From the NCBI GenBank assembly GCA_002396085.1, contig DGWI01000034.1, positions 1 through 64,000 of the forward strand: a stretch of 64,000 nt of DNA. The letters are read 5' to 3'. Position 1 is the first letter of the stretch. Each line of letters opens with the position of its first letter. The stretch comes from Porphyromonadaceae bacterium UBA4262. Lineage in GTDB: Bacteria; Bacteroidota; Bacteroidia; Bacteroidales; Muribaculaceae. The notes below the pieces were generated by a model. That model ran no database searches. It was not told the origin of the DNA and worked only from the letters and a program-made list of their open reading frames with translations. A program made the position numbers and the translations under genes. This document shows positions 41,860 through 50,624 of the stretch, piece by piece.

Positions 41860-43653
41860 TCAGCGGAAACCGCTGCCACCACCGCCGCTGTAGCCGCCAC
41901 CGCCGCCGTAGGACGACGAGCCGCCACCACCACTGCTGCGGCGCTCCTCGGCCTCGCGGGCCAGTCGCTCCTGCCGCTCCTGGGGAGTCTCGTAACTGCG
42001 GACGTAGGACATGCCCATCAGCGTGTAGCTAGCCACAGTGGTCGAGATGTCGGTATCCATGAGCAGGGCCTGGTCGGGGGCCAGAGTGGTGTAGTCGGGC
42101 CAGATCTGCTTTAGGTCCTTGAACACTTGCTTGGCGATGCCGTAGAGCGTGGCAAAGACCATATACTCCTTCCACAACCCCACCTCCAGCACACGACGCT
42201 CGTTGATGAGGGTGAACTCTTGCAGATACTTCTTCAAGCCATAGACTTGCCGCACCTCGTCGGCAGTAAGACTGCCGCGCGAGCGCCCGGTGGCATCAAG
42301 CAGTTCGGTGATGCGTCGCACCGTGCCACGGTGCTCGACAGGATACTGCCTCATGTAGGTGTTCATCTCCTTGGGCTGCAGCACATGATCCTCGCCGGCG
42401 GCATTCCACATCTGCCTGTGCACCAGGGCAATCAAGTCGCTCTGAACGTTACCGCTATGGCCCTTGGCCATGGGCGGGGTGACGAGAAACTCACCCACCT
42501 GCTCGCCCTTGTCATTGATGTGCGGGCGCAGGCTGATGAGCCCCATGTGGGTCATGCGCATCACCACGGCGGCAATCTGGTCTTTGTCCTTGACATCGCG
42601 GCTGTTGTTGGCATACAGCACCTGGCTCGTCTTGCACAGGTCGCCGCCCAGGGGGATGTCGCGGCTCCACTGCGTCATCTCGCCCTGCTTGTTGCCAAAC
42701 AGGCGAACGTTCTGGCGTGTCTTCTTGATTGTGCTGCCCACACTGAAGAGTTGATAGATAAAGTAGGTGGGGATGAAGATCCACAAGCAGATTTCGAGCA
42801 GCGGACCGATGATTTCCCACAACAGTTGCCAGATGGAACTGTCGCCGGCATCATAGCCGTTGCCCCTCAGCGACGAAACGCCACGACCATTCTGCTCCTG
42901 CTCGCTCAACTGATAATCGCTGCCCTTGAAGGCTGGTTTCTTGACCTTGTCGAGAAAGGTGCCCTTGCGTGTGGTGACGGGGTGGAACACACCCTTGTCG
43001 AACTGCGCCATGATGACCATTCCCTCGTCGGCCGAGTGGAACGGCTCGCGGGTCTCGGCCACAATCTTGCCGTCGACCAGGTTGACTGTGCCATGATAGC
43101 GAAAAGCCCAGATGCGCGTGTTGTCGCTCGTGAACTCACCACTGTCGCGCTCGATGACGATGCGGGCGTGCTGGGACATGGCTCCCTCATCAGGCTCATA
43201 GAACTTGAAGATGAAGCCATCGCTGTCGTCAAAGCTGTTAACCAGCCGGGTGAGCGTGTAGTGGATATTGTAGGTGCGCTGCCCGCTGGCCCCGATGCCC
43301 CAGCACAGTTCATAGCCCTCCGACACCTGGACAATGCCGCAGCGGTTGGTCTTTGCGGTGCGTGAGCGTTCAACGTTCCAGGGCGTGTCGACTTCATATT
43401 GTGTGCCCGTCTCGTCGCTCACGGCCAGCTCGCCCACGCCCATACCATGCAGGTTGTACTGCTTGATGAACCCCTCGGTGCCACCCGAACCTATGGTGCA
43501 TTGCCTGAGTTCGACCACACGGGCATTGCCCAGGTCGTTGATGACTACACGCATCTCCAGGTCATTGACAACATGAGCCTGCGCCATGCCAGCCGTCACG
43601 ACAGCCATCACCGTCAGGAGTGCGCGCAGCCGATGTGTTGTAGTGTGTCTCAT
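41860..43653 (-). CDS. DUF2207-type membrane protein
   Basis: 597 aa from ATG 43653. Signal peptide (MRHTTTHRLRALLTVMAVVTAGMAQA), an extracytoplasmic beta domain typical of DUF2207 (YNIHYTLTRLVNSFDDSDGFIFKFY), membrane helices near 310-330 (IGPLLEICLWIFIPTYFIYQLF) and one weakly hydrophobic segment near 500-520, and a Gly/Ser-rich C-terminus (SSGGGGSSSYGGGGGYSGGGGSGFR). Proteins of this kind regularly accompany LemA in bacteria; the pair is of unknown but envelope-related function. Start overlaps the preceding gene by 4 bp. Confidence 0.85.
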   Translation of the reverse strand: MRHTTTHRLRALLTVMAVVTAGMAQAHVVNDLEMRVVINDLGNARVVELRQCTIGSGGTEGFIKQYNLHGMGVGELAVSDETGTQYEVDTPWNVERSRTAKTNRCGIVQVSEGYELCWGIGASGQRTYNIHYTLTRLVNSFDDSDGFIFKFYEPDEGAMSQHARIVIERDSGEFTSDNTRIWAFRYHGTVNLVDGKIVAETREPFHSADEGMVIMAQFDKGVFHPVTTRKGTFLDKVKKPAFKGSDYQLSEQEQNGRGVSSLRGNGYDAGDSSIWQLLWEIIGPLLEICLWIFIPTYFIYQLFSVGSTIKKTRQNVRLFGNKQGEMTQWSRDIPLGGDLCKTSQVLYANNSRDVKDKDQIAAVVMRMTHMGLISLRPHINDKGEQVGEFLVTPPMAKGHSGNVQSDLIALVHRQMWNAAGEDHVLQPKEMNTYMRQYPVEHRGTVRRITELLDATGRSRGSLTADEVRQVYGLKKYLQEFTLINERRVLEVGLWKEYMVFATLYGIAKQVFKDLKQIWPDYTTLAPDQALLMDTDISTTVASYTLMGMSYVRSYETPQERQERLAREAEERRSSGGGGSSSYGGGGGYSGGGGSGFR

Positions 43654-44030
43654 AGCAATGCGATAGCGATTTTCTTGACCAAATAAAACAAGCCTATCAG
43701 TGCGGCCAGGATGCCCAGCAGCGTGGCGATGGGCCACTCATCATAGAAGTCCCAGAACTTGTCCAGCCACGACTGCTCATAGGCATTTGGACGGCTGTCA
43801 AGCATCATCGGGCTGGACAACTCGGCGGCACTGACATCGGTATTCACTTCGGCCCCTCCCTGCTGGCCGAAGGCAGTGTCTGGCGACTGAATCGGCACAG
43901 CCATATAGTCGCCAGTGGTCACACCGCCTTGGGCGGATAAGACATTGGAAGAGGGGGTGGCACATGCCCAAGAGGCGGTCACCATCAGCAGGACTGCCAC
44001 CAACAGTTGCCTGATGTCATGCAACATCAT
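43650..44030 (-). CDS. Small membrane protein between lemA and the DUF2207 gene
   Basis: 126 aa from ATG 44030. N-terminal signal or membrane segment (LLVAVLLMVTASWACA), acidic middle, and a C-terminal membrane helix (WPIATLLGILAALIGLFYLVKKIAIALL). Not assigned to a family. Tight coupling on both sides (4-bp overlap downstream, 4-bp gap upstream) implies that the three proteins work together. Confidence 0.75.
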   Translation of the reverse strand: MMLHDIRQLLVAVLLMVTASWACATPSSNVLSAQGGVTTGDYMAVPIQSPDTAFGQQGGAEVNTDVSAAELSSPMMLDSRPNAYEQSWLDKFWDFYDEWPIATLLGILAALIGLFYLVKKIAIALL

Positions 44031-44034
44031 CACA

Positions 44035-44607
44035 TCAAGTGTTGGGAAAGAGGTCGGGCATCGACTTCTTCTGCTGGTTATCGACTGTCAGATACTCACG
44101 CTCGCCGAAGTGCAGCATGCTGGCGACAAACGAACTGGGCCACTGGCGCACGGCGCGGTTCATCTTGGTGGCCGAGTCGTTATAGACCATACGGCTCAGA
44201 CGCACATTCTCCTCATAGCCACGTATCGAGTCCATCGTCTTGAGGAACATGCCATCGGCCTTGAGGTTGGGATAAGACTCGCTGATGGCCATCAGGCGCG
44301 AGAACACGCTGCTCAACTCGCCCTCCTGGGCATTGACATCGGCAGCGGTGGTGATGTTGGTCTGACGACGCTGTGCAATGACATTGATCAGTGTCTCGCT
44401 CTCGTGCTTGGCGTAGGCACTGGCTGTCTTGGCCATCGCCAGCAGGGCGTCCCAACGGCTGTTGAGTTGCACCTCGATTTGGCCAAGGGCATTCTTGCAA
44501 TTCTCGTCAAGGGTGACCAGCGAACGCTGGGTACTGAACACATACAGGGCAATGGCAATCACAATAAAGATGACCAGTCCCAACAGGATAACTAATGCTG
44601 CAATCAT
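44035..44607 (-). CDS. lemA: LemA family protein
   Basis: 190 aa. N-terminal membrane anchor (AALVILLGLVIFIVIAIALYVF), then the long helical bundle typical of LemA (LDENCKNALGQIEVQLNSRWDALLAM ... AQEGELSSVFSRLMAISESYPNLKAD ... YNDSATKMNRAVRQWPSSFVASML). Role not established; found widely with DUF2207/TPM-type membrane proteins, as here. First gene of a three-gene operon. Confidence 0.94.
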   Translation of the reverse strand: MIAALVILLGLVIFIVIAIALYVFSTQRSLVTLDENCKNALGQIEVQLNSRWDALLAMAKTASAYAKHESETLINVIAQRRQTNITTAADVNAQEGELSSVFSRLMAISESYPNLKADGMFLKTMDSIRGYEENVRLSRMVYNDSATKMNRAVRQWPSSFVASMLHFGEREYLTVDNQQKKSMPDLFPNT

Positions 44608-44644
44608 AGTATTTGTAATTAATAGAGTGAATATTTTCAGACCA

Positions 44645-44676
44645 CAAATATAGCAATACTAACTGAATTGACCAAA
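44645..44676 (-). promoter_or_regulatory. lemA operon promoter (TTTG-N20-TATATTTG)
   Basis: TATATTTG (44645-44652) and TTTG (44673-44676) on the minus strand, 20-bp spacer, full consensus. Confidence 0.75.
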
Positions 44677-44712
44677 TTTTGTCCAAGCCGAATGCAATGC
44701 TTGCCATAGCCG

Positions 44713-45072
44713 TTAAGATTTCTCACGCTGATTGCGCGGATTGGTTGACTCATGCAGATCACGCGGAATTATTTGAATAAAACAACTCGAACAACTGACA
44801 CAACATAAATGATAGTCCAGTGTCATCTTCAATTCTTGATAGCGGGTGTTCAAGCAGTAGATGTAGCGGTTGTAGATGGGTGTTGTCGGGAGCCTGAACC
44901 AGCGGGGCGGGATGCTGCATGGCATTAAACGATTGCGCTGGTCACGCATCGGGACGAGCGGTGACTGCAGCTCACTGAAGGCATACGGCTTCGCAGTGCC
45001 GTAACCGTACTGCCCCGCGTCTGTCTGCGACAGTATGTTACCCTTGCCATGGTAGCAGTGGTGGAACTGGTG
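44713..45072 (-). pseudogene. Remnant of an RHS/YD-repeat protein
   Basis: An open frame without a proper start, bounded by TAG at 45073-45075, encodes HGKGNILSQTDAGQYGYG followed by TAKPYAFSEL, which reads like the RHS pattern (G-N-I-x-S-x-T-D-x-G-x-Y-x-Y ... K-P-H-A). After that the peptide loses resemblance (IPPRWFRLPTTPIYNRYIYCLNTRYQELKM). The core and N-terminus of an RHS protein are absent, so this is a decayed 3' fragment. Confidence 0.5.
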
Positions 45073-45099
45073 CTAATTATGATATATACAATAAGTTTG

Positions 45100-45609
45100 T
45101 TAGTCAAGAATTGTGTATATATATAGGTAGAAAGAATTAAGGATCTTTTCCATATCAACGGTGCTACAATCTAATGACTTTAAATACTCATACCACAAAG
45201 CGCATGCATTATCACGGCTAATTGCGTTATATTGAGCAATGTCACCATTATTGGTTTCATCTAATAAACTTATGATGTCGTTACCTGCAAAACCAGCAAT
45301 TCTATAAGGTCTACCACTCAGCTTGTCAACAATGAATAGATAGTGATGGTTAGAAATAGTGTCTGTTGCGAGAAATGCTTGAGGCTTGATTCCATATCTG
45401 CGCATTGTCAACGAACTATGAGATTTTTCCTTTATCTCAGTAATACTATAAGTGCCATCAGTGCCATCAGTGCAGGAATTGCCCATATCATATACGTTCA
45501 TGTCTCGACACAGCAACAAATGAAACAGATATTCAATATTGCAACCTAAGGCCATGCTTTCGGTAATAGAGAGCAGAGGCAATATAAATAATATTATCAA
45601 TTTTTTCAT
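45100..45609 (-). CDS. Secreted hypothetical protein (paralogue of the next gene)
   Basis: 169 aa with signal peptide (MKKLIILFILPLLSITESMA). AT-rich. The central piece KLSGRPYRIAGFAGNDIISLLDE matches RISNTVYRISGFHLDDTYSFLNE of the neighbouring gene, so the two are diverged paralogues. A TDGTDGTYS segment precedes it. Function unknown; position beside an RHS remnant would fit an accessory/immunity island. Confidence 0.6.
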   Translation of the reverse strand: MKKLIILFILPLLSITESMALGCNIEYLFHLLLCRDMNVYDMGNSCTDGTDGTYSITEIKEKSHSSLTMRRYGIKPQAFLATDTISNHHYLFIVDKLSGRPYRIAGFAGNDIISLLDETNNGDIAQYNAISRDNACALWYEYLKSLDCSTVDMEKILNSFYLYIYTILD

Positions 45610-45612
45610 AGG

Positions 45613-46212
45613 CTAATTTACGGTTATGACAATGTTAGTTTTAGATTCGTTTAACCGCCGCATATAACGATTGTGAAATTCATGTAACATGCGCAATGTG
45701 TCTGCATCATAGGCATTTACTGCATCATTTAAGATTGAAAATCTTTTATCAAATGATATTTCATCTATAATGCACGAATTTACAATTTCTTTCAGGCTGA
45801 CTTCTGGAAACCTCGACTTGATTTCATTTAAAAATGAGTAGGTATCATCAAGATGGAATCCTGAAATCCTATAAACAGTATTACTAATGCGGTTGAATGC
45901 AATAACTGCTTTCACATCTGAGTCCTTTGCGCTAGGATATATGAGTTGGTCTGTACATGAGGCATTAATAATCAGGCTGTCCATGCGAAAAAAAACATAG
46001 TCCTCGAGAAACTGATGGTTGGAATGTCCCAGCCTTGAGGTGATTATTGTTGTTTTTGCTGTGTCCATTATTATTTCGGGAGGAAAATCAGGATAACTTC
46101 CATCTAGTGCAATCAATAAGCGGAATATATTATTCGCATTCTTTGGATTGTCACTAGGACTTGCCGACAATGGATAAAAAAGCAGTAAAAGTAGCACCAA
46201 TAAACATCTCAT
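45613..46212 (-). CDS. Secreted hypothetical protein
   Basis: 199 aa from ATG 46212 (MRCLLVLLLLLFYPLSASPSD, signal peptide). The frame stays open upstream to 46371, but that part has no signal and is probably unrelated. Shares the YRI-S/A-GF-x-x-x-D pattern with the downstream gene, which begins after 3 bp. Low GC; no family recognised. Confidence 0.6.
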   Translation of the reverse strand: MRCLLVLLLLLFYPLSASPSDNPKNANNIFRLLIALDGSYPDFPPEIIMDTAKTTIITSRLGHSNHQFLEDYVFFRMDSLIINASCTDQLIYPSAKDSDVKAVIAFNRISNTVYRISGFHLDDTYSFLNEIKSRFPEVSLKEIVNSCIIDEISFDKRFSILNDAVNAYDADTLRMLHEFHNRYMRRLNESKTNIVITVN

Positions 46213-46380
46213 GGTGGGGGTGCGGCCCAGCAGGGTGGTGCCTTCCAGCGTCAATGGACTTCGCCTTAGCATAGCGCGAGCAAATTCTCGATCAGCATTC
46301 GGTTCACGCCACTGGTCCTTGATGCCGTAGTGATGGGTGCTGTCGATGTTTATTTGACTAGAAAACCTCATTTTCCGTAA

Positions 46381-46753
46381 TATAACGTGAGTTTGACAAA
46401 AACTAATTAATTGTAATTAGGCAACTAGCGGTATTCTTGGTGATTTTGTAGTGCAAAAAACATAACTAGAAACAACCGCTATGTCTCCTGATGACAAAAT
46501 TATATAAATTTCTTTAGATGTGCAACGATTTCAGCAAAGTTTTTGACAAAACTGTTGACCAAAATGCTATAACCAGTAGTTGCAAAACAAAGAAGCGCAA
46601 GTGTCATCGCGATAGCATGATGTGGGATGCCGAAATAATGAGCATTCTGATTCTTTTCACCATTCCGGATAACGATGCCTGAAACACTTCTACCTCAATT
46701 GCAATCGACAAACAACCCGCTATCTTTTTATATTTTCGTCGACTCACGTTATA
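46381..46753. mobile_element. MITE-like element with TATAACGTGAGT ends
   Basis: Left end TATAACGTGAGTTTGAC (46381-46397), right end GTCGACTCACGTTATA (46738-46753); 12 bp are exact inverted copies and the rest agree except for one indel. The interior is AT-rich and has no convincing gene. The TAACGTGAGT end is shared with the element at 7244-7446. Confidence 0.5.
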
Positions 46754-46811
46754 AATGATGCAATTTCCACATAACTCCCTAACTACTTCAGAAACTTGAA
46801 GCATTAAAAAA

Positions 46812-46845
46812 CAGAAGCCCGGCTAGCGTTGAATGGCTGCCGGGC
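46812..46845 (-). terminator. tRNA-Tyr terminator
   Basis: GCCCGGC/GCCGGGC stem extended by AGC/GCT across a bulge, followed on the minus strand by TTCTGTTTTTT. Confidence 0.85.
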
Positions 46846-46858
46846 AGTGCGTCGGGGG

Positions 46859-46938
46859 TGGGAAGAGGTGGACTCGAACCACCGAACCCGAAGGAGCGGA
46901 TTTACAGTCCGCCGCAATTGCCGCTATGCGATCTTCCC
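46859..46938 (-). tRNA. tRNA-Tyr (anticodon GTA)
   Basis: Acceptor GGGAAGA/TCTTCCC, anticodon arm CGGA-CTGTAAA-TCCG with GTA, an extended variable arm and a GTTCGAGTC T-loop. The long variable arm is normal for bacterial tRNA-Tyr. CCA is not encoded. Confidence 0.95.
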
Positions 46939-46954
46939 AACATCATTGCGACTG

Positions 46955-46962
46955 CAAAGGTA
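46955..46962 (-). promoter_or_regulatory. tRNA-Tyr -7 promoter box
   Basis: TACCTTTG on the minus strand, 16 bp upstream of the tRNA 5' end. Confidence 0.55.
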
Positions 46963-47058
46963 ATCATTTCGTGTGGAACAGGCAGCAGTTTTCCTTAAAA
47001 AAATTTATCACAAGCCGTTTTTTTGCCCAAATGGCCCCGCAGTGTGGCAACAAATGAC

Positions 47059-47066
47059 TAACTTTG
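47059..47066 (+). promoter_or_regulatory. recF -7 promoter box, near-leaderless
   Basis: TAACTTTG ends 10 bp before the ATG at 47076; with initiation about 4 nt after the box, the leader would be about 6 nt. Confidence 0.45.
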
Positions 47067-47075
47067 TGGCAACGA

Positions 47076-48185
47076 ATGAAACTGCGGCATCTGGACATAC
47101 TCAACTACAAGAACATCGCCGAGGCGAACTTGGACTTTGCCGACGGGGTGAACTGCCTGATTGGCAACAACGGGATGGGCAAGACCAACGTCCTGGATGC
47201 CATCTATTACTTGAGTTTCTGCCGCAGTTACACGGCTCAGACCGACCTGTCGACGATACGTCACCACGAGCCCTACATGATGCTGCAAGGCACCTATGAC
47301 CGCCGCGATGTCGAGGAGCGGGTGACGGTGTCGCTGCAGCGCGGGCGGCGCAAGGTGGTGAAGCGCGCGGGCAAGGACTACCAGCGGCTGAGCCAGCACA
47401 TCGGGCTGCTGCCCGTGGTGATGATCTCGCCCATCGACCAGAACCTGATCGGCGGTGGGGGCGAGGAGCGCCGCCGCCTGATGGATCAGATTATCTCGCA
47501 GGGCGACAAGGAGTATCTGGATGCGCTCATCCGCTATGGCAAGGCAGTGGAGCAACGCAACTCGATGATACGCAACGAGATGCGCGACCCGCTACTCTAC
47601 GAGACTGTCGAGGCTGTCATGCAGCAGACCGCCGCCGTGATACACCAGCGGCGGGGCGAGTTTGTCGAGCAATTCACGCCCATCTTTATGCACTACTACA
47701 CGGCCATCGCGGGCGAGCAGGAGCAGGTGAGCCTGACCTACAACAGCCCGCTCACGGGCACCACGATGCACGACCTGCTGGCTGCCAACCGCGAGCGTGA
47801 CATGGTCATCGGCTACACCACGCGCGGCGTGCATCGCGACGACATCGAGTTGCTGCTGGGCGACTGGCCCATGCGGCGCACGGGCTCGCAAGGGCAGTGC
47901 AAGACCTACACCCTGGCCTTGAGGCTGGCACAGTTCGACTTCTTGCGGCGTGTCACGCCCGTGACCCCCATCCTGCTGCTCGATGACATCTTCGACAAGC
48001 TGGATGCGCACCGCGTTGAGCGCATTGTCGAGGTGGTGTCGAGCGACCGATTCGGTCAGATCTTCATCACCGACACCAATCGCACGCACCTGGATCACAT
48101 CATGCAACGCATGCAGGGCGACCACCGCATGTTCATCGTCACCGACGGTCAATGCCACTGTGCCGAGAAAGGGGGTGAGCCGTGA
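47076..48185 (+). CDS. recF: DNA replication/repair protein RecF
   Basis: 369 aa SMC-like ABC ATPase that loads RecA at gaps with RecO and RecR. Walker A GNNGMGKTN (about residue 33-41), the RecF signature region and Walker B LLLDDIFDKLD are present, as is the typical N-terminus MKLRHLDILNYKNIAEANLDF. An in-frame TTG at 47064 overlaps the promoter box, so the ATG at 47076 is preferred. Followed with a 4-bp overlap by a DUF721 gene. Confidence 0.95.
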   Translation: MKLRHLDILNYKNIAEANLDFADGVNCLIGNNGMGKTNVLDAIYYLSFCRSYTAQTDLSTIRHHEPYMMLQGTYDRRDVEERVTVSLQRGRRKVVKRAGKDYQRLSQHIGLLPVVMISPIDQNLIGGGGEERRRLMDQIISQGDKEYLDALIRYGKAVEQRNSMIRNEMRDPLLYETVEAVMQQTAAVIHQRRGEFVEQFTPIFMHYYTAIAGEQEQVSLTYNSPLTGTTMHDLLAANRERDMVIGYTTRGVHRDDIELLLGDWPMRRTGSQGQCKTYTLALRLAQFDFLRRVTPVTPILLLDDIFDKLDAHRVERIVEVVSSDRFGQIFITDTNRTHLDHIMQRMQGDHRMFIVTDGQCHCAEKGGEP

Positions 48186-48472
48186 AGCGCACCGAGGCAC
48201 AAACCATCGGACAGATTGTGCAGAACTTTCTGCACGAAGAGCACCTTGATGCCCGCCTTGACGAACTGCGTGCCAGCACGCTGTGGCCACAAGTGGTGGG
48301 CTACGGCATCAACCGCTACACCGCCGCCCGCACTGTCGCTGACGGGGTGATGACGGTGCACATCACATCGGCACCGTTGCGCAACGAACTCATGCTCATG
48401 CGCTCGAGCATCATCCAGCGCATCAACGATGCCCTGGGGCGCGAGGTCATCCATGAGATTGTCTTCAAGTAG
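48182..48472 (+). CDS. DUF721 / DciA-like protein
   Basis: 96 aa with the DUF721 pattern (IGQIVQNFLHEEHLDARLDELRASTLWPQVVG ... GVMTVHITSAPLRNELMLMRSSIIQRIN). Larger relatives (DciA) load the replicative helicase; the short Bacteroidetes forms usually follow recF, as here. Start overlaps recF by 4 bp. Confidence 0.88.
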   Translation: MKRTEAQTIGQIVQNFLHEEHLDARLDELRASTLWPQVVGYGINRYTAARTVADGVMTVHITSAPLRNELMLMRSSIIQRINDALGREVIHEIVFK

Positions 48473-48476
48473 ACCG

Positions 48477-48556
48477 ATAAGGGTTTTCGGTTTTCAGTTT
48501 TGACCGACAACCGACAACCGAAGACCGACAACTGACAACCGATAACCGACAACTAA
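48477..48556. repeat. ACCGACA heptad array
   Basis: GGTTTTC heptads followed by eight ACCGACA/ACTGACA heptads, partly self-complementary; same family as 2880-2957. Confidence 0.88.
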
Positions 48557-48582
48557 TTAAAAAAATATTTATCTGACTAACA

Positions 48583-49026
48583 GTGAAAGAAATAGCAACC
48601 GTTGAGCGACCCTTCAAGTGCCACACGGCCATCCAGATGCGATTTAACGACATCGACATGCTGGGGCACCTCAACAACACAAGTTACTTCGAAATGTTTG
48701 ACCTGGGCAAGAACGACTACTTTGTCAAGGTCAAGCAGGGCTACATCGAGTGGACCAAACCCTCGCTGATGATTGTGCACATGGGCATTGACTTCATGGC
48801 ACAGACAAGATTCTATGAGCACGTCGAGGTGCTGACGCAGTGCACCCACCTGGGCGACAAGAGTGTGCACATGCTGCAGCAACTGGTCAATGTCGATACT
48901 GGCGAGGTCAAGTGCCAGTGCCAGAGCGTGCTGTGCTACTTTGACATCGAGACGAGCACCCCTGCCACCATCAGCGACGAGTGGCGACGCGACATCGCAG
49001 CCTATGAGGGAGTTGATCATTTATAA
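48583..49026 (+). CDS. Acyl-CoA thioesterase (4HBT hot-dog family)
   Basis: 147 aa with GTG start. The N-terminal motif MRFNDIDMLGHLNNTSYFEMFD carries the Asp and the HxxN helix of 4-hydroxybenzoyl-CoA-type thioesterases, and the strand pattern fits a hot-dog fold. Likely hydrolyses a short acyl-CoA in the cytoplasm; substrate unknown. Followed by the sugar isomerase gene after a short gap. Confidence 0.88.
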   Translation: MKEIATVERPFKCHTAIQMRFNDIDMLGHLNNTSYFEMFDLGKNDYFVKVKQGYIEWTKPSLMIVHMGIDFMAQTRFYEHVEVLTQCTHLGDKSVHMLQQLVNVDTGEVKCQCQSVLCYFDIETSTPATISDEWRRDIAAYEGVDHL

Positions 49027-49061
49027 GTTAATCGTTACAAGTTGTCTCAATAATCCCAACA

Positions 49062-49658
49062 ATGATCAGAGAGAAAATGCAAGAAATCCTTGCAGCAGAA
49101 AGCAAGGCCATAGCCAACATACCGGTCACTGACGGATATGAACAAGCAGTGAACCTCATTGTCGAGCATGTGCACAAACAAGGCGGCAAACTCGTCACCT
49201 CGGGCATGGGCAAGTGCGGACAGATTGCCGACAACATCGCCACGACATTCTCGTCGACTGGCATTCCGGCCATCTTCCTCCACCCCAGCGAGGCGCAGCA
49301 CGGCGACCTGGGCATATTGCAGCCCAACGACGTGATGCTGCTGCTGAGCAACTCGGGCCGAACGAGCGAAATCGTCGCACTGGTGCGACTGGCACACAAC
49401 CTGTATCCGCAACTGCCCTGCATCGTCATCACCGGCAACGACAAGAGCGAGTTGGCGGGGCTGGCCGATGTCTGCCTATGGACCGGAGGGGCGCCCGAAG
49501 TGTGCCCGCTGGGGCTGACCCCCACAACATCGACCACGATGATGACGGTCATGGGCGATGTGCTGGTGGTGAGCACCATGCTGACCACAGGCTTCAGCCG
49601 CGAGGACTACGCCAAGCGCCACCACGGTGGCTACCTGGGCCAGAAAGCCCGACAATAG
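49062..49658 (+). CDS. kdsD: Single-domain SIS sugar-phosphate isomerase (arabinose-5-phosphate isomerase type)
   Basis: 198 aa. SIS-domain motifs: VTSGMGKCGQIADN with the active-site Lys, LHPSEAQHGDLGIL with a catalytic His, LLLSNSGRTSEIV, and C-terminal GLTPTTSTTMMTVMGD and AKRHHGGYLG. It converts ribulose-5-phosphate to arabinose-5-phosphate for Kdo in lipopolysaccharide. The usual pair of CBS domains is missing, as in other Bacteroides single-domain isomerases. Located upstream of a PfkB-like gene. Confidence 0.85.
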   Translation: MIREKMQEILAAESKAIANIPVTDGYEQAVNLIVEHVHKQGGKLVTSGMGKCGQIADNIATTFSSTGIPAIFLHPSEAQHGDLGILQPNDVMLLLSNSGRTSEIVALVRLAHNLYPQLPCIVITGNDKSELAGLADVCLWTGGAPEVCPLGLTPTTSTTMMTVMGDVLVVSTMLTTGFSREDYAKRHHGGYLGQKARQ

Positions 49659-49713
49659 TTGGTGGCTCCAAGCACATCTTAATTCTAATTCTTAATTCTA
49701 AATTATAATCAGA

Positions 49714-50598
49714 ATGCGCAAGATTATAGCCATCGGCGAATCGGTGCTCGACACCATGTTTGTTGACGCGAAGCCCATCAAGTCGTTTGTGGGCGGTCGC
49801 ATTGCCTGTGCCGCCGCTTCGTTGGGCAGCCTGGGTTTGCCCACAACCATGCTCAGCGAGTGCACCACCGATGCGGTGGGCGACATCATCATGAACTATC
49901 TCTCGAGCCATGGCGTGGACACCAGCCTGGTCGACCGCTATCCCGACGGAGCCACACCATTCTCGGCCATCTTCCCCAAGGGCTCGGGCAAGCAGATTGT
50001 CAACTATGGCTCCTATCCCAAGACACGCTTTGACATCGTGTGGCCACGCATCGACGAGAACGACATTGTGCTTTTCGGGTCGCTCTATGCCATCGATGTG
50101 CCCCAACGCAAGCGACTCTACGACCTGCTCAAGTATGCCGTCGAGCGCCGTGCCATCCTCATCTATCTGCCCGGTTTCCAGCATGGCATCAGTTTCCGTC
50201 TCACCAAGGTCATGCCGCACCTGCTCGAGAACCTCGAAATCAGCGATATTGTCATCGCCCATGAGCAGGACATACATGACATCTTCCCTGGCGAAGCGGG
50301 CGATGAGGCCTATCACGGACACATCGAGTTCTATTGCCGCAACTATGTGCACCTGACCCGATCGCTGGGCATGATCATGTATTCGCGCGAACTGGAATTG
50401 CCCGCCGAAACTCCCGCCACCGAGAATCTGCTGGGATGGCAGGCTGGACTCACGGCAGGCATCATCGCTCAGTTGCTGCAGCGCGACATCACACGCGATG
50501 CCCTGCGCACCCTCGATGCCGCCACCTGGCGCGAGATCCTGCTCCAGGCACGCAACATGGCCGAGAAGGCTGCCGCAAGCCCCGAGAACTGTCTCTAA
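49714..50598 (+). CDS. PfkB-family protein without the catalytic GAGD motif
   Basis: 294 aa. The N-terminal ribokinase fold is recognisable (GESVLDTMFV ... SFVGGRIACAAASLGSLGLPTTML ... VGDIIMNYLSSHGVDTS). Where active kinases have DTxGAGDxFxxG, this protein reads ENLLGWQAGLTAG (about residues 248-260), so the catalytic Asp is replaced. It may be a pseudokinase or bind a sugar/nucleotide for regulation. Lies between the SIS isomerase and a TPR protein gene. Confidence 0.8.
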   Translation: MRKIIAIGESVLDTMFVDAKPIKSFVGGRIACAAASLGSLGLPTTMLSECTTDAVGDIIMNYLSSHGVDTSLVDRYPDGATPFSAIFPKGSGKQIVNYGSYPKTRFDIVWPRIDENDIVLFGSLYAIDVPQRKRLYDLLKYAVERRAILIYLPGFQHGISFRLTKVMPHLLENLEISDIVIAHEQDIHDIFPGEAGDEAYHGHIEFYCRNYVHLTRSLGMIMYSRELELPAETPATENLLGWQAGLTAGIIAQLLQRDITRDALRTLDAATWREILLQARNMAEKAAASPENCL

Positions 50599-50624
50599 TC
50601 GTTAAATCAAATCACGAAGCAAAG

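Noticed and set aside
44925..45158. Alternative 77-codon frame over the RHS remnant
   Set aside because: The RHS-like pattern is in the other frame; this one is Arg/Ser-rich and featureless.
46213..46371. N-terminal extension of the secreted protein at 45613
   Set aside because: The signal peptide begins at the internal Met (46212); the extension has different composition and would bury the signal.
46604..46804. 66-codon minus-strand frame inside the MITE-like element
   Set aside because: No ribosome or promoter signal, no family pattern, and it crosses the right end of the element.
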